Shown here: in pieces, positions 50,195 through 58,627 of the stretch
How positions within the stretch are numbered: the stretch's first letter is position 1
Layout: each line of letters starts with the position of its first letter
Source of the DNA: Geodermatophilus sabuli
Lineage (GTDB): Bacteria; Actinomycetota; Actinomycetes; Mycobacteriales; Geodermatophilaceae
Assembly (NCBI RefSeq): GCF_900215145.1
Contig: NZ_OBDO01000008.1
Location: 186,001 to 250,000, forward strand
Direction of reading: 5' to 3'
Length of the DNA stretch: 64,000 nucleotides
The notes under the pieces: model-generated
What the model was told of the DNA's origin: nothing
Database searches by the model: none
What the model saw: only the letters and a program-made list of their open reading frames with translations
Made by a program: the position numbers and the translations under genes

Positions 50195-51226
50195 TCAGCC
50201 CTTCCGGGGTCCGGCCCAGATGTCGATGCCGGCGTCGACGGCGTGCCGGTCGATGGCGGCGAGCTCCTCGTCGGAGAACGTGAGGTGCTCCAGGGCCGCG
50301 ACGTTCTGCTCGAGCTGACCGACGCTGCTGGCGCCGATCAGCACCGTGGTCACCCGCTGGTCGCGCAGCGCCCAGGACAGCGCCAGCTGGGCCAGGCTCT
50401 GCCCCCGCTGCCGCGCGATGTCGTCCAGCGCGCGGACGTGGCCGAGCGCCTCGTCGGTGAGCAGCTCGGTGGACAGCGACTTGCCCTGACTGGCGCGGGA
50501 GCCCTCCGGGATCCCGTCCAGGTACTTGGTCGTCAGCATCCCCTGGGCCAGCGGGGAGAACGCGATGCACCCGGCGCCGACGTCCTCGAGCACGTCGAGC
50601 AGGCCCTCGGTCTCGATCCAGCGGTTGAGCATCGAGTACGAGGGCTGGTGGATCAGCAGCGGCGTCCCGAGGTCGGCGAGGATCTCCGCCGCCCGCGCAG
50701 TGTCCTCGGGCCCGTAGCTGGAGATGCCGGCGTACAGCGCCTTGCCGGCGCGGACGGCGCTGTGCAGCGCGCCCATCGTCTCCTCCAGCGGCGTGGTCGG
50801 GTCGGGGCGGTGCGAGTAGAAGACGTCGACGTAGCCCAGGCCCATCCGGCGCAGTGACTGGTCGAGGCTGGCCGTCAGGTACTTGCGTGATCCGCCGCCC
50901 TGGCCGTAGGGCCCCGGCCACATGTCGTAGCCGGCCTTGGTGGAGATGACCAGCTCGTCGCGGTAGGGCGCGAAGTCGTCGGCGAGGTGCCGGCCGAAGT
51001 TGGCCTCGGCCGCGCCGTAGGGCGGCCCGTAGTTGTTGGCCAGGTCGAAGTGCGTGATGCCCAGGTCGAAGGCGCGGCGCAGGATGTCGCGCTGCCGGTC
51101 GAACGGGACGTCGTCGCCGAAGTTGTGCCAGAGGCCCAGGCTGATCGCGGGCAGGTCGAGGCCGCTGCGGCCGGTGCGCCGGTAGGTCATGGAGTCGTAG
51201 CGGGTCTCGGACGCGCGGAAGGCCAT
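50195..51226 (-). CDS. Aldo/keto reductase, YghZ/Gpr-like
   Basis: 343 residues, NADPH-dependent. Active-site Tyr is in FDLANNYGPPYGAAE, the Lys in ISTKAGYDMWPGPYGQGGG, and the His in FYSHRPDP; NADPH contacts are LIGASSVGQLEQN. The WPGPYGQGGGSRKYL stretch is typical of L-glyceraldehyde-3-phosphate reductases such as E. coli YghZ. I chose the ATG at 51226; another ATG (MTYRRTG) lies 12 codons downstream. It is transcribed alone. Confidence 0.87.
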   Translation of the reverse strand: MAFRASETRYDSMTYRRTGRSGLDLPAISLGLWHNFGDDVPFDRQRDILRRAFDLGITHFDLANNYGPPYGAAEANFGRHLADDFAPYRDELVISTKAGYDMWPGPYGQGGGSRKYLTASLDQSLRRMGLGYVDVFYSHRPDPTTPLEETMGALHSAVRAGKALYAGISSYGPEDTARAAEILADLGTPLLIHQPSYSMLNRWIETEGLLDVLEDVGAGCIAFSPLAQGMLTTKYLDGIPEGSRASQGKSLSTELLTDEALGHVRALDDIARQRGQSLAQLALSWALRDQRVTTVLIGASSVGQLEQNVAALEHLTFSDEELAAIDRHAVDAGIDIWAGPRKG

Positions 51227-51339
51227 GGCGCCGATCCAACCAGCGGCGGTGTCGCCCGGCTCGCCGTCGTCGGGCCCGTGGGCGCGGGCGGGGTCAGGGC
51301 CTAGGGTCGGGTGGACAGCGTCCGCCATGACCCCGGGAG

Positions 51340-51501
51340 ATGACCGTGCTCCGCTTCCTCGGACTCCTGCTGGTGATCTGGCTGGCGATCAGCGTCCTCG
51401 GCGCCGTCGTCGAGGGCCTGTTCTGGCTCACCGTCGTCGGCCTGGTCTTCTTCCTGGTCACGGCGGCCCTCGGCTGGGGCAAGCAGAAGCACCGCCTCTG
51501 A
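51340..51501 (+). CDS. Conserved small membrane protein (53 aa)
   Basis: A 53-residue protein from the ATG at 51340-51342, preceded by GGGAG. It has two hydrophobic helices (RFLGLLLVIWLAISVLGA and LFWLTVVGLVFFLVTAAL) and ends in basic residues (GKQKHRL). Small two-helix proteins of this pattern recur in actinobacteria; the function is unknown. It is divergent from the aldo/keto reductase. Its stop lies just before the decayed alcohol dehydrogenase. Confidence 0.7.
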   Translation: MTVLRFLGLLLVIWLAISVLGAVVEGLFWLTVVGLVFFLVTAALGWGKQKHRL

Positions 51502-51509
51502 CCACTCCG

Positions 51510-52262
51510 GCTCGTCCGGCCGGCGGGCGCGCCGGGTGGTGATGGTGCCGGGCAGGCCGACCGTCATCTCGGTCGTGTGGTCGCTCAGCCCGGTGAGCAC
51601 GAGAGTGCCGCCCTTGCCGAGACAGGCGTAGGCGCCGCCGATGATCTCGGTGCCGGTGATGCCGGTCGTGTCGATGCCGGTGCCGGTGCCGGTGCCGCGA
51701 GAGACTTACGGCCCGAGCCACGGCCTCCCCGCTGCCCGCGACGGCGTGCGTGGCGCCCAGGGTTCGGGCGAGCTCGCGGCGGTAGGCGACAGGGTCGACG
51801 GCGATGACGCGCTGGGCGCCGACGCCCACGGCGCCCTGCACGGCGTTGCAGCCCGCTCCGCCGGTGCCCACGACCACCACGACGTCGCCGGGGCGCACCG
51901 GGCCGGCGTTGACCGCCGAGCCCCACCCGGTCGGGACGCTGCAGGCCATGAGGGCGGCGACGTCCAGCGGGTGGTGCGGGTCGATCTCCACGCAGGAGGG
52001 CTCGGACAACAGGGAGGTCTCCGCGAAGGCCCCGACGATGCAGAAGCCGCCCAGCGGCTCGCCGTCCAGGGTGAAGGGGGTAGCTGCCGTCGGGCAGCTG
52101 CCCGGTGGCGATCGTGGCGCCGAGGTCGCGGAGGTTGGACCGGTCGGAGGCGCACCAGCGACGATGCCCGCACGCGGGCAGGAGAGCGGTGACCACGCGG
52201 TCACCCGGCTGGACGCCGGTGACGCCCGCGCCGACGGCCCGGACGGCGCCGGCGGTCATGCC
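51510..52262 (-). pseudogene. Decayed zinc-type alcohol dehydrogenase (NDMA-dependent-like)
   Basis: Three frames must be joined to read it: VTGVQPGDRVVTALLPACGH, then (after a shift near 52080) FTLDGEPLGGFCIVGAFAET and a VVVVGTGGAGCNAVQG cofactor loop, then (after a shift near 51710) a GTEIIGGAYACLGKGGTLVL stretch. The N-terminal catalytic domain and the C-terminus are missing. The structural-zinc Cys residues are also altered (CGHRRWC and NLRD where CGRCRWC and NLCD are usual). Such dehydrogenases are often mycofactocin-linked. It is a clear pseudogene, not a sequencing slip, because ends and motifs are lost too. Confidence 0.8.
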
Positions 52263-52328
52263 GCCACCGCTACGAGCTCGCTCAGGGCTCCCGCGGCGTA
52301 GCGTGTGCTGCCTGCCGAGGAGACCGCC

Positions 52329-52472
52329 ATGACCGACAAGTCACCGCACGACGCTCACTCCGCGAAGAAGTCCGGGAAGGCGCTCAAGGCCAAGCGCAGT
52401 GAACGCAGGGAGAAGGGGCAGGCTGCGGCGCAGATGCAGCGTCTGATGCACCCGAGAAAGCAGAGCGGCTGA
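52329..52472 (+). CDS. Small basic protein (47 aa)
   Basis: 47 residues from ATG at 52329: MTDKSPHDAHSAKKSGKALK..., ending HPRKQSG. It is strongly basic, with no hydrophobic core. GAGGAG at 52317-52322 gives a good ribosome site. Short Lys/Arg-rich proteins with a SAKKSGKALKAKR-like run are widespread in actinobacteria; their role is unknown. It sits among decayed genes but its own frame is intact. Confidence 0.6.
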   Translation: MTDKSPHDAHSAKKSGKALKAKRSERREKGQAAAQMQRLMHPRKQSG

Positions 52473-52583
52473 AGGCGCCGTCGGGGGCCCACCAGCTCCT
52501 GGACGAAGCAGGCCGACAGGACGTTCGACAGGACCGGTCCGGGCTGCCTGTGGCGGCCGGCGCCGTCCTGTGCACGCAACCGT

Positions 52584-52779
52584 ATGGCGATCAGCGCCAC
52601 CGACTGCTCGCAGCCCGCGCCTCCGGTCAGCGTGTCCCCTCCGGCCCCGAGCTTCGCCTGGGCGCGAGCAATCGCGATCGGGGTCGTGGCCCGGCGGCAC
52701 CGACCCCGAGGACGCCTACGAGCGGGTGATCCGCGAGGCCGACGACGCGATGTACGCGATCGAGTGCCGGCAGGACTGA
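52584..52779 (+). pseudogene. Frameshifted remnant of a GGDEF domain C-terminus
   Basis: One frame reads AIAIGVVARRH and, after a +1 shift at about 52690-52700, another reads TDPEDAYERVIREADDAMYA before a stop at 52777-52779. The two pieces match the last ~45 residues of GGDEF domains (IGVA... then A...AD.ALY). The active site and everything N-terminal are absent. The remnant differs in sequence from the intact cyclase at 6157-7089. Confidence 0.6.
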
Positions 52780-52825
52780 CCCCACCGACCACCGAGCCCG
52801 GCCAGGCTCGGTGGTCGGCGGGGTC
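52778..52825. terminator. Long GC hairpin
   Basis: The 21-base arms 52778-52798 and 52805-52825 pair with one mismatch around CGGCCA. It starts at the GGDEF remnant stop, so it is probably the surviving terminator of that lost gene. Confidence 0.65.
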
Positions 52826-53179
52826 AGTCCAGCTGGATCAGCGGAGTCAGTCCAGTGACCTCCAGGACCCGTTCAAACCGGGACGTCATGCGCCGGATTC
52901 GGGCCGGTCGCCCGTCCGCCCGGGCCGCCTGAGCTCACCGCACCCGGAAGGTCGGCCCGGTGGAGTCGATGTAGCCGAGCTCACCGACGTCGACGGCGAG
53001 GATCCGCAGCCGGCCGATCCCAAGTGCGGGCCATGACGGGCAGGACGGCGAGGCGGCGGCGCAATCCTGTCCCGCCTGCCTCGCCGGCGCCCCATTCGCC
53101 CCTGGGGGCTCCAGAGGGGAGCGCCCGGGCGGGGCAGGACGAACGCCTTCACTGACACGTACGCGTTCGGCGGGCAGGG
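52826..53179. other. Gene-free stretch with a possible STAS-domain fragment
   Basis: No intact gene is visible. On the minus strand around 52945-53025 one frame reads GRLRILAVDVGELGYIDSTG before a stop. That resembles the core of an anti-sigma-factor antagonist (STAS) domain, whose phosphorylated Ser/Thr follows an IDS/T-type motif. It is short and isolated, so it could be chance. Confidence 0.3.
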
Positions 53180-54235
53180 TCAGATGCGGGCTTCGAGCAC
53201 GATGTTGAAGGGCGTCTCGGCGGCCCTCCGGACAGCACCGAACCCGGCGTCGTGCAGGAGTTCTGTCAACCTCGCCTCACCAGCCTGCGCGCCGAGGGCG
53301 GTCCGGGGCTCCGCCGACATGGAGTGCGCCACGCAGAGGACCACGGAGGCCCCGTAGTAGAGCCGTCCCACCGGGTTGACGTTGTCCTCGACCCGGTCAC
53401 CGGCCATCGGCTCCACGAGCAGGAAGGTGCCGTCCTCCTTGAGCACCTCGCGGATGTGCTTGGCCGCGCCCAGGGGGTCGGGCATGTCGTGGAGAGCGTC
53501 GAAGATCGTCACCAGGTCGTAGTCCGTGCCAGGGAAGTCCGCAGCGGAGGCGACCTCGAAGGACACCCGGTTGGCGAGCCCGGCGTCGACGGCCCGCTTG
53601 CGAGCGACGTCGATCGACGGGCGGTGGTAGTCGAAGCCGACGATCTCCGAGGCGGGGAAGGCCTCGCCCATGAGCAGGGTCGAGGCCCCGTGCCCGCAGC
53701 CGACGTCGGCCACCCGGGCCCCGGCCGTCAGCTTGCCCTCGACGCCGTCGAGGGCGGGGATCCACGCGGAGACCAGGTACATCGCGTAGCCCGGGCGGAA
53801 GAACCGCTCGACGCCCTCGAACAGTGCAGGGTCGTGCTCGTGCCACGGGAAGCCGCCGCCGGTGCGGACCGCGTCGGTGATCCGCTCGATGTTCTTGGCC
53901 ACCGCGACCGGACAGTGGAAGGCCGAGGCCGCCTGCATCCCATTGGTGTCCGCGAGGAGGAACGCCTGCTCCTCGGTGAGCGAGTAGCGGTCGCTGGTGG
54001 GGTCGTAGGTGACGTAGCCGCCGGCAGCCTGGCCGGCCAGCCACTCGCGCACGTAGCGCTCCGCGACGTGCGCGTGGGCGGCCACCTCCTCGGGGGTGGC
54101 CGGCATGGTCATCTGCAGTGCCCGGTACAGGCCCAGCCGGTCACCTATGACGGCATTCAAGGCGTGATAGCTACCACCCACGTCGGTGACGAAGCGACCG
54201 AGCAGTTCGTTGAGCTTGTTCTCGTCGAGGGTCAT
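53180..54235 (-). CDS. SAM-dependent methyltransferase with N-terminal winged helix
   Basis: 351 residues. The N-terminal part (about 1-90) is a winged-helix dimerisation domain (VAAHAHVAERYVREWLAGQA). The class I methyltransferase domain follows, with VADVGCGHGASTLLMGEAFP (motif I) and FDYHRPSIDVARKRA, then TIFDALHDMPDP. It resembles O-methyltransferases and UbiE-like enzymes. GGAGG lies 8 bases before the ATG at 54235 on the minus strand. Substrate unknown; it is isolated, with decayed genes on both sides. Confidence 0.87.
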   Translation of the reverse strand: MTLDENKLNELLGRFVTDVGGSYHALNAVIGDRLGLYRALQMTMPATPEEVAAHAHVAERYVREWLAGQAAGGYVTYDPTSDRYSLTEEQAFLLADTNGMQAASAFHCPVAVAKNIERITDAVRTGGGFPWHEHDPALFEGVERFFRPGYAMYLVSAWIPALDGVEGKLTAGARVADVGCGHGASTLLMGEAFPASEIVGFDYHRPSIDVARKRAVDAGLANRVSFEVASAADFPGTDYDLVTIFDALHDMPDPLGAAKHIREVLKEDGTFLLVEPMAGDRVEDNVNPVGRLYYGASVVLCVAHSMSAEPRTALGAQAGEARLTELLHDAGFGAVRRAAETPFNIVLEARI

Positions 54236-54664
54236 GGCAGAACCTCCTTGTGATCCCACGGGGCTTCCGGGCTCTGGGGATGAGGTGCTGCCGCGTGGGC
54301 ACCTGCCCGGGGTGGGAAGGGGCGCCTCTTCCTGGATGCAGCAGCGCCTGGCGAAGTGCCCCGTCGGGTTCAGGAGACTGTTTCGCCGGTTTGCCCACCG
54401 GGTCAAGAGGCGGAGGCAACCGCCTGCGAAGCCGGTCTGCCCGGGGGCGGTCGCGGTAGCAGACGAGGCCCGCTCCGGCGGCGCGGGGTTTTCATGCGCG
54501 CGTGTCCCCGAGCCGATTCGAGGGGAAGTTGCGGACAGATGCTGATCATGAAGAGCGTTGTGGAGAACCGGCCCCTGCCCCTGTGAGCGGTGGCCCGCGC
54601 CGTCACATCGGAGCGCCGTGGGTGCGTGGCGGGGCTGAGGGGTCCCACGCGGCCGGTCGGGCGG
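54236..54664. other. 429-base stretch without a recognisable gene
   Basis: It holds the 5' leader of the methyltransferase gene on the minus strand. I see no conserved protein motif, tRNA or terminator in it. Base composition is slightly less GC-rich than in the flanking genes, consistent with degraded sequence. Confidence 0.4.
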
Positions 54665-55078
54665 CTACCGCGGGTGGATACCGGCGCGGATGGCGAGGGT
54701 GACCAGGTGGGCGCGGTCGCGGGCACCGACCTTGCTCATCGCCCGGTTGGCGTGGGTCTTGACGGTGAGCGGGGAGAGGTGGAACCGCTCGGCGATCTGG
54801 GCGTTGTCCAGGCCGTAGACGACTGCGCCGACAACCTCGCGCTCGCGGGGCGTGAGCTCGGCGAAGCGGGCCGCCAGCGCCGGGTCGACGGCGATGACCC
54901 GCTGATCCACGACATGGTCGACGACCGCAGCGACCGCGCCGGGTGACAGGGCGCGGGCACCGACGGCGACCTGGGTGATGGCGCCGGTCAGCTCGGCCGG
55001 CCCGGTTCCCTTGCTGAGTAAGCCGTCCGCGCCGGCGCGAAGCGCGGCCAGCACGTTCTCGTCCTGGCCACCTGGGGA
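54665..55078 (-). pseudogene. 5'-truncated NarL/LuxR-type response regulator
   Basis: The frame encodes the end of a receiver domain (NVLAALRAGADGLLSKGTGP with its conserved Lys), a linker, and a complete LuxR HTH (ELTPREREVVGAVVYGLDNA, then SPLTVKTHANRAMSKVGAR). The first ~85 residues of the receiver, with the phospho-Asp, are missing. The frame opens into unrelated DNA with short iterated repeats. A start at 55052-55054 (GTG) would give a HTH-only protein of 129 residues, which might still be made, but loss of the receiver makes a pseudogene more likely. No histidine kinase is near. Confidence 0.65.
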
Positions 55079-55149
55079 GGCGGCACTCGACCCCCATCGT
55101 TGATGGAGCCGAGCGCCGCCCCCAGGTCAGTCGGTCAATGTGCCTGTTG

Positions 55150-55235
55150 GCCGAGTCCGGGACATTGCCGTCCGAACTCAGGACATTGCTGTCCGCGCCA
55201 CGCGGACATCTCCTGGCCCACTACATCAGCTGTCG
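55150..55235. repeat. Degenerate direct repeat, copy 1 (see 58539-58627)
   Basis: The core (55157-55201) shares about 37 of 45 bases with 58553-58597, including GAACTCAGGA, ATTGCTG and CCGCGCCA, and weaker similarity runs on to CATCAGCTG in both. Within this copy, GGACATTGC(C/T)GTCCG occurs twice 22 bp apart, with a third GGACAT. Iterated GGAC/GTCC half-sites like these are often found at insertion-sequence ends. Confidence 0.55.
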
Positions 55236-55338
55236 ACGGCCATCCAATGTCGGTCCAACGGCCAGGGATTGTCCCGGGAGCCGATCCGGATGCCCATAGG
55301 TCACGTGGCCAGCCGGTGAGCGCAGCTCTCAGGGCGAG

Positions 55339-56184
55339 TCAGGCCTCGGGTGGGATCTTGTACGGCGCGGTGCCTCCCGCGTCGACCTGGAGGGTCACGC
55401 CGGTCACATAGCGCGCCTCGTCCGAAGCGAGGAACAGGACGGCGTTGCTGATGTCGACGGCGTCGACCCAGGGGATAGGCAACGCGTTGACCGCCTTGAA
55501 GCCCTGAGCGGCCTCGTCGCGGCTGGCCCCCGGCATCCCGAACAGCTCGTACATGGCCGGGTTCTGCACCATCGGGGTGTCCACCGTGGTGGGGTGCACG
55601 GAGTTCACCCTGATCCGTGCCGGCGCGAGCTCCACCGCCAGCGTCCGCATGAGCCCGGTGACGCCGTGCTTGGCGGCGACGTAGTGCGCCAGGTTCGGGA
55701 ACGCCACCAGACCCGCGGTGGAGCTGATCAGGATGATGGAGCCACCTTCCCCGCGCTCCACCATCGGGCGCGCGGCGGCCTTCACCGTCTTCCACACGCC
55801 GGTGAGGTTGACGTCGATCATCGTCTGCCAGTCGTTCTCGCTGAGGTCCAGTGCACCGCCGAAGGTGGCGATGCCGGCGTTCGCGCAGACGATGTCGATG
55901 TGGCCGAACTGGGACATCCCCTCGTCGACGGCTGCCTGCAGCGCCGAGAGGTCGCGGACGTCGGCCTGCTGGGCGACGATCCGGCGGTCGAGGCTCTCCA
56001 CCTCCTTCACCGTCTGGTCCAGGTCCGCCCGGCTGGCGCCCGGATAGGGGACGCCGGGCACGTCCTCGCAGATGTCGACGGCGATGATGTCGGCGCCCTC
56101 CTGGGCGAGGCGGACTGCGTGCGAACGCCCCTGACCGCGTGCGGCTCCGGTGATGAAAGCGACCTTGCCCTGCACTCGTCCCAC
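55339..56184 (-). CDS. Mycofactocin-type SDR oxidoreductase
   Basis: 281 residues. The cofactor loop GKVAFITGAARGQGRSHAVR is the hallmark of mycofactocin-coupled SDRs (TIGR03971-like), followed by DIIAVDICEDVPGVPYPGA with the family insertion, NAGIATFGG, the Ser in ISSTAGLVAF and YVAAKHGV. Such enzymes keep NAD bound and pass electrons to mycofactocin. I use the GTG at 56182-56184 because GGGGAGG lies 9 bases upstream. No mycofactocin biosynthesis gene is in the window. It is divergent from the MoxR gene. Confidence 0.87.
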   Translation of the reverse strand: MGRVQGKVAFITGAARGQGRSHAVRLAQEGADIIAVDICEDVPGVPYPGASRADLDQTVKEVESLDRRIVAQQADVRDLSALQAAVDEGMSQFGHIDIVCANAGIATFGGALDLSENDWQTMIDVNLTGVWKTVKAAARPMVERGEGGSIILISSTAGLVAFPNLAHYVAAKHGVTGLMRTLAVELAPARIRVNSVHPTTVDTPMVQNPAMYELFGMPGASRDEAAQGFKAVNALPIPWVDAVDISNAVLFLASDEARYVTGVTLQVDAGGTAPYKIPPEA

Positions 56185-56417
56185 TTCGCGTGCCTCCCCT
56201 CGGTGGCGGCCTCTTCGATGAGCCCGGCCCCCGACAGTGGCGTGGGTCACATCCTGGGTCAAGGGTGCCGGGTGCGCAGCGGGTGAACCCTGTGGTGGCG
56301 GACGGCCCGCGCCGGCGGTAGACAGACCGCGACCGTTCACGTTCACCCGCCGCACCCCGGGAGGCGGCCCTGAGCACCGACGCCCCGCTGTCCGACCCGG
56401 CACTTTCCGGCAACCGG

Positions 56418-57359
56418 GTGACCCGCGACGAGGCACACTCCGTCCGGGACGCCCGTGCGCGCATCGCCGGCCATCTGGTCGGGCGGGGGCGCGAGCTCGA
56501 CCTGTTGCTCGCCGCCGTCGCGGCCGGCCGGGACATGCTGCTCGAGGGGCCGCCGGGAACCTCCAAGTCGACCCTGCTGCGCGCCATCACCGCCGAGTGG
56601 GGGATCCCGCTGCTGTTCGTCGAGGGCAACGCCGACCTGACGCCGTCCCGTCTGGTCGGTCACCACAACCCGGCGCGGGTGCTGCGCGAGGACTACTCGG
56701 AGGACAACTTCGTCGCGGGCCCGCTCGTGAAGGCGATGCGGTCCGGCGGCTTCCTGTACGTCGAGGAGTTCAACCGGGCGCCCGAGGACACGCTGAACAC
56801 CTTGCTCACCGCGATGGCGGAGCGGCGGATCGCCGTCCCGCGGGTGGGCACCGTGGAGGCGCTGCCGACGTTCCGCGTCATCGCCTCGATGAACCCCTAC
56901 GACAACATCGGGACGACCCGGCTGTCGACGTCCGTGCACGACCGGCTGTGCCGCCTGTCGGTCGACTATCAGGACGCCGAGGCCGAGCGCGGCATTGTCG
57001 TCCGGCGCACGGGGATCCGGTCGCCGCGCCTCGTCGCGGACGCGGTCGCGCTCACCCGGGCCACCCGGGAGCGCGAGGACGTGCAGCAGGGCAGCAGCGT
57101 ACGGGGCGCGATCGACGTGGCCCTCATCGCCGCACAGCTGGCCACGATGCGCGGCGTCGAGCTGCCCGACGACTCGTCGATCGACCCTCCGCGCGGGTTG
57201 CCCGAGGCGTACACCGGCCTGGTCCTCGACGCGATGGTCGTGGCGCTGTCCGGCAGGATCCACCTCGACGAGACGATCGAGGAGACGCCAGAGGACGTGC
57301 TCCGCCAGATCTGGGACGACCACTTCCTGCTGAGCCCCGCGGCCGCCCAGCCCGGTTGA
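56418..57359 (+). CDS. MoxR-type AAA+ ATPase (orphan pair with the next VWA gene)
   Basis: 313 residues (329 if a CTG is used). Walker A is GPPGTSKST with Ser in place of the usual GKT, Walker B is GGFLYVEEFNRAPED, and sensor 1 is RVIASMNPYDNIGT. GTG at 56418 has no SD, but an in-frame CTG at 56370-56372 has GGGAGG 5-10 bases before it and would add 16 residues; this is an unusual but possible start. The pair resembles magnesium-chelatase I/D or CoxD/CoxE chaperones, but no client metalloenzyme lies beside it. Confidence 0.85.
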   Translation: MTRDEAHSVRDARARIAGHLVGRGRELDLLLAAVAAGRDMLLEGPPGTSKSTLLRAITAEWGIPLLFVEGNADLTPSRLVGHHNPARVLREDYSEDNFVAGPLVKAMRSGGFLYVEEFNRAPEDTLNTLLTAMAERRIAVPRVGTVEALPTFRVIASMNPYDNIGTTRLSTSVHDRLCRLSVDYQDAEAERGIVVRRTGIRSPRLVADAVALTRATREREDVQQGSSVRGAIDVALIAAQLATMRGVELPDDSSIDPPRGLPEAYTGLVLDAMVVALSGRIHLDETIEETPEDVLRQIWDDHFLLSPAAAQPG

Positions 57360-57383
57360 AGGGAGATCGAGGCCGACTCCCCG

Positions 57384-58361
57384 GTGCGCCGGCCGCGCGA
57401 CTCGCGGACGTCCCGGTCGCGGACCCTGCGGCCGCTGCGTCGCAAGCCCAAGCCGCTCACCGAGGAGCCCTCGCTGTTCACCCCGGCCCCGAGCGGTCGG
57501 GGCGGGCTGGTGCTCTCCGCCCGCGACCCCGGGCGGCGCGGGCCCCCGGCCCGGCAGCGCGGGGGCAGCGCGCCGGGAACGACCGACGAGCCGGCGCGGG
57601 TCATCGGACTGGCCGACCTGGACGTCACGGACGTCGACGAGCGGGTGGCCCGGCAGCGCGCGCGGGAGATCGCGGCCCGGCTCGCCATGCCCCGCCCGCG
57701 GCGGGACACCCATGCCCGCCGCGGCATCGGCGAGCTGGAGAGTGTCCAGTACCGGGCGGTCGCCGACGACATCGACCTCGACCGGACCCTCGACGTCCTC
57801 GCCGGCAACCCGATGCCGGAGGACGACGACATCACCGTGCGCGAGCGGGAGCGGACCCGCCGATCCGTGGTCCTGGTCGTGGACGTCTCCGGGTCGATGA
57901 AGGGTGAGCGCGTCCGGACGGCGGCGGCGACCGTCGGGGCGCTCGCCGGTGAGCTGCACCGCGACCAGCTGGCCGTCGTGGCGTTCTGGTCCGACGCCGC
58001 CGTCCTGGTGCGCCTCGGCGAGCCGGTGTCCCCCCTGCGGGTGCTCGATCTGCTGCTGCGGGTTCCCGCCCGCGGGTTGACCAACGTGGCGTTCGCGCTG
58101 GAGGTGGCAGGCCGCCAGCTGGCGAACGTATCCCCGCGGGACGCGCGGGTGCTTTTGCTGTCCGACTGCGTGCACAATGCCGGTCCTGACCCGCGTCTGA
58201 CCGCTGCCCGCCTGCCGCGGCTCGACGTCCTGCTGGACACGTCAGGTGAGGACGACGTCGAACTCGCCCGGGACCTGGCCCGACTCGGCCGCGGACGGCT
58301 GCGGCCGGTGCGCGACCACCGCGACGTCGCACGGGCGCTGATCTCCCTCTTCGCCCGCTGA
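57384..58361 (+). CDS. VWA-domain protein partnered with MoxR
   Basis: 325 residues. Residues 1-75 are Arg/Pro-rich and basic. A helical section (about 75-145) precedes a VWA domain with the MIDAS motif DVSGSMKGE (about 168-176) and LLLSDCVHNAG. It starts 24 bases after the MoxR stop and is in the same operon. The MoxR-VWA layout is that of metal-insertion chaperones; the target is unknown. GTG at 57384 has a distant SD (GGGAG at 57361), so the exact start is uncertain. Confidence 0.82.
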   Translation: MRRPRDSRTSRSRTLRPLRRKPKPLTEEPSLFTPAPSGRGGLVLSARDPGRRGPPARQRGGSAPGTTDEPARVIGLADLDVTDVDERVARQRAREIAARLAMPRPRRDTHARRGIGELESVQYRAVADDIDLDRTLDVLAGNPMPEDDDITVRERERTRRSVVLVVDVSGSMKGERVRTAAATVGALAGELHRDQLAVVAFWSDAAVLVRLGEPVSPLRVLDLLLRVPARGLTNVAFALEVAGRQLANVSPRDARVLLLSDCVHNAGPDPRLTAARLPRLDVLLDTSGEDDVELARDLARLGRGRLRPVRDHRDVARALISLFAR

Positions 58362-58476
58362 CACCCGCCGACACGACGCAGATGAGCAGGTGCTCACACG
58401 TCAGCCAGCACGGCGCCCGGACTCGCGTGGCTCAAACCGACCCCTGGACAGCTGTCACGGATGCACCGCAAGACGC

Positions 58477-58510
58477 CACCGGCCCGGCCCCGCAAGGGAC
58501 CGGGCCGGTG
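58477..58510. terminator. Bidirectional terminator between the VWA gene and nrdJ
   Basis: CACCGGCCCGG (58477-58487) pairs with CCGGGCCGGTG (58500-58510), extended inside by CCC/GGG with one mismatch. It lies between convergent genes. Confidence 0.75.
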
Positions 58511-58538
58511 ACGACCTCAGTGGTCAGGGATGTCGTCC

Positions 58539-58627
58539 TGGCCAAGTTCCGGACATCTCTGCCCGAACTCAGGAGATTGCTGACCGCGCCAGCAGGGACG
58601 ATTCCTGGTCGTTCACATCATCAGCTG
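58539..58627. repeat. Degenerate direct repeat, copy 2 (see 55150-55235)
   Basis: Shares the core GAACTCAGGA, ATTGCTG, CCGCGCCA and the ending CATCAGCTG with copy 1, in the same orientation 3.4 kb away. The last bases of this copy include the nrdJ stop codon (58621-58623). The two copies bracket the mycofactocin-SDR and MoxR/VWA genes. Confidence 0.55.

Noticed and set aside
52886-53158. Minus-strand 90-codon open frame
   Set aside because: Pro/Arg/Ser-rich, no ribosome site, no homology; another frame there gives a more plausible STAS-like remnant.
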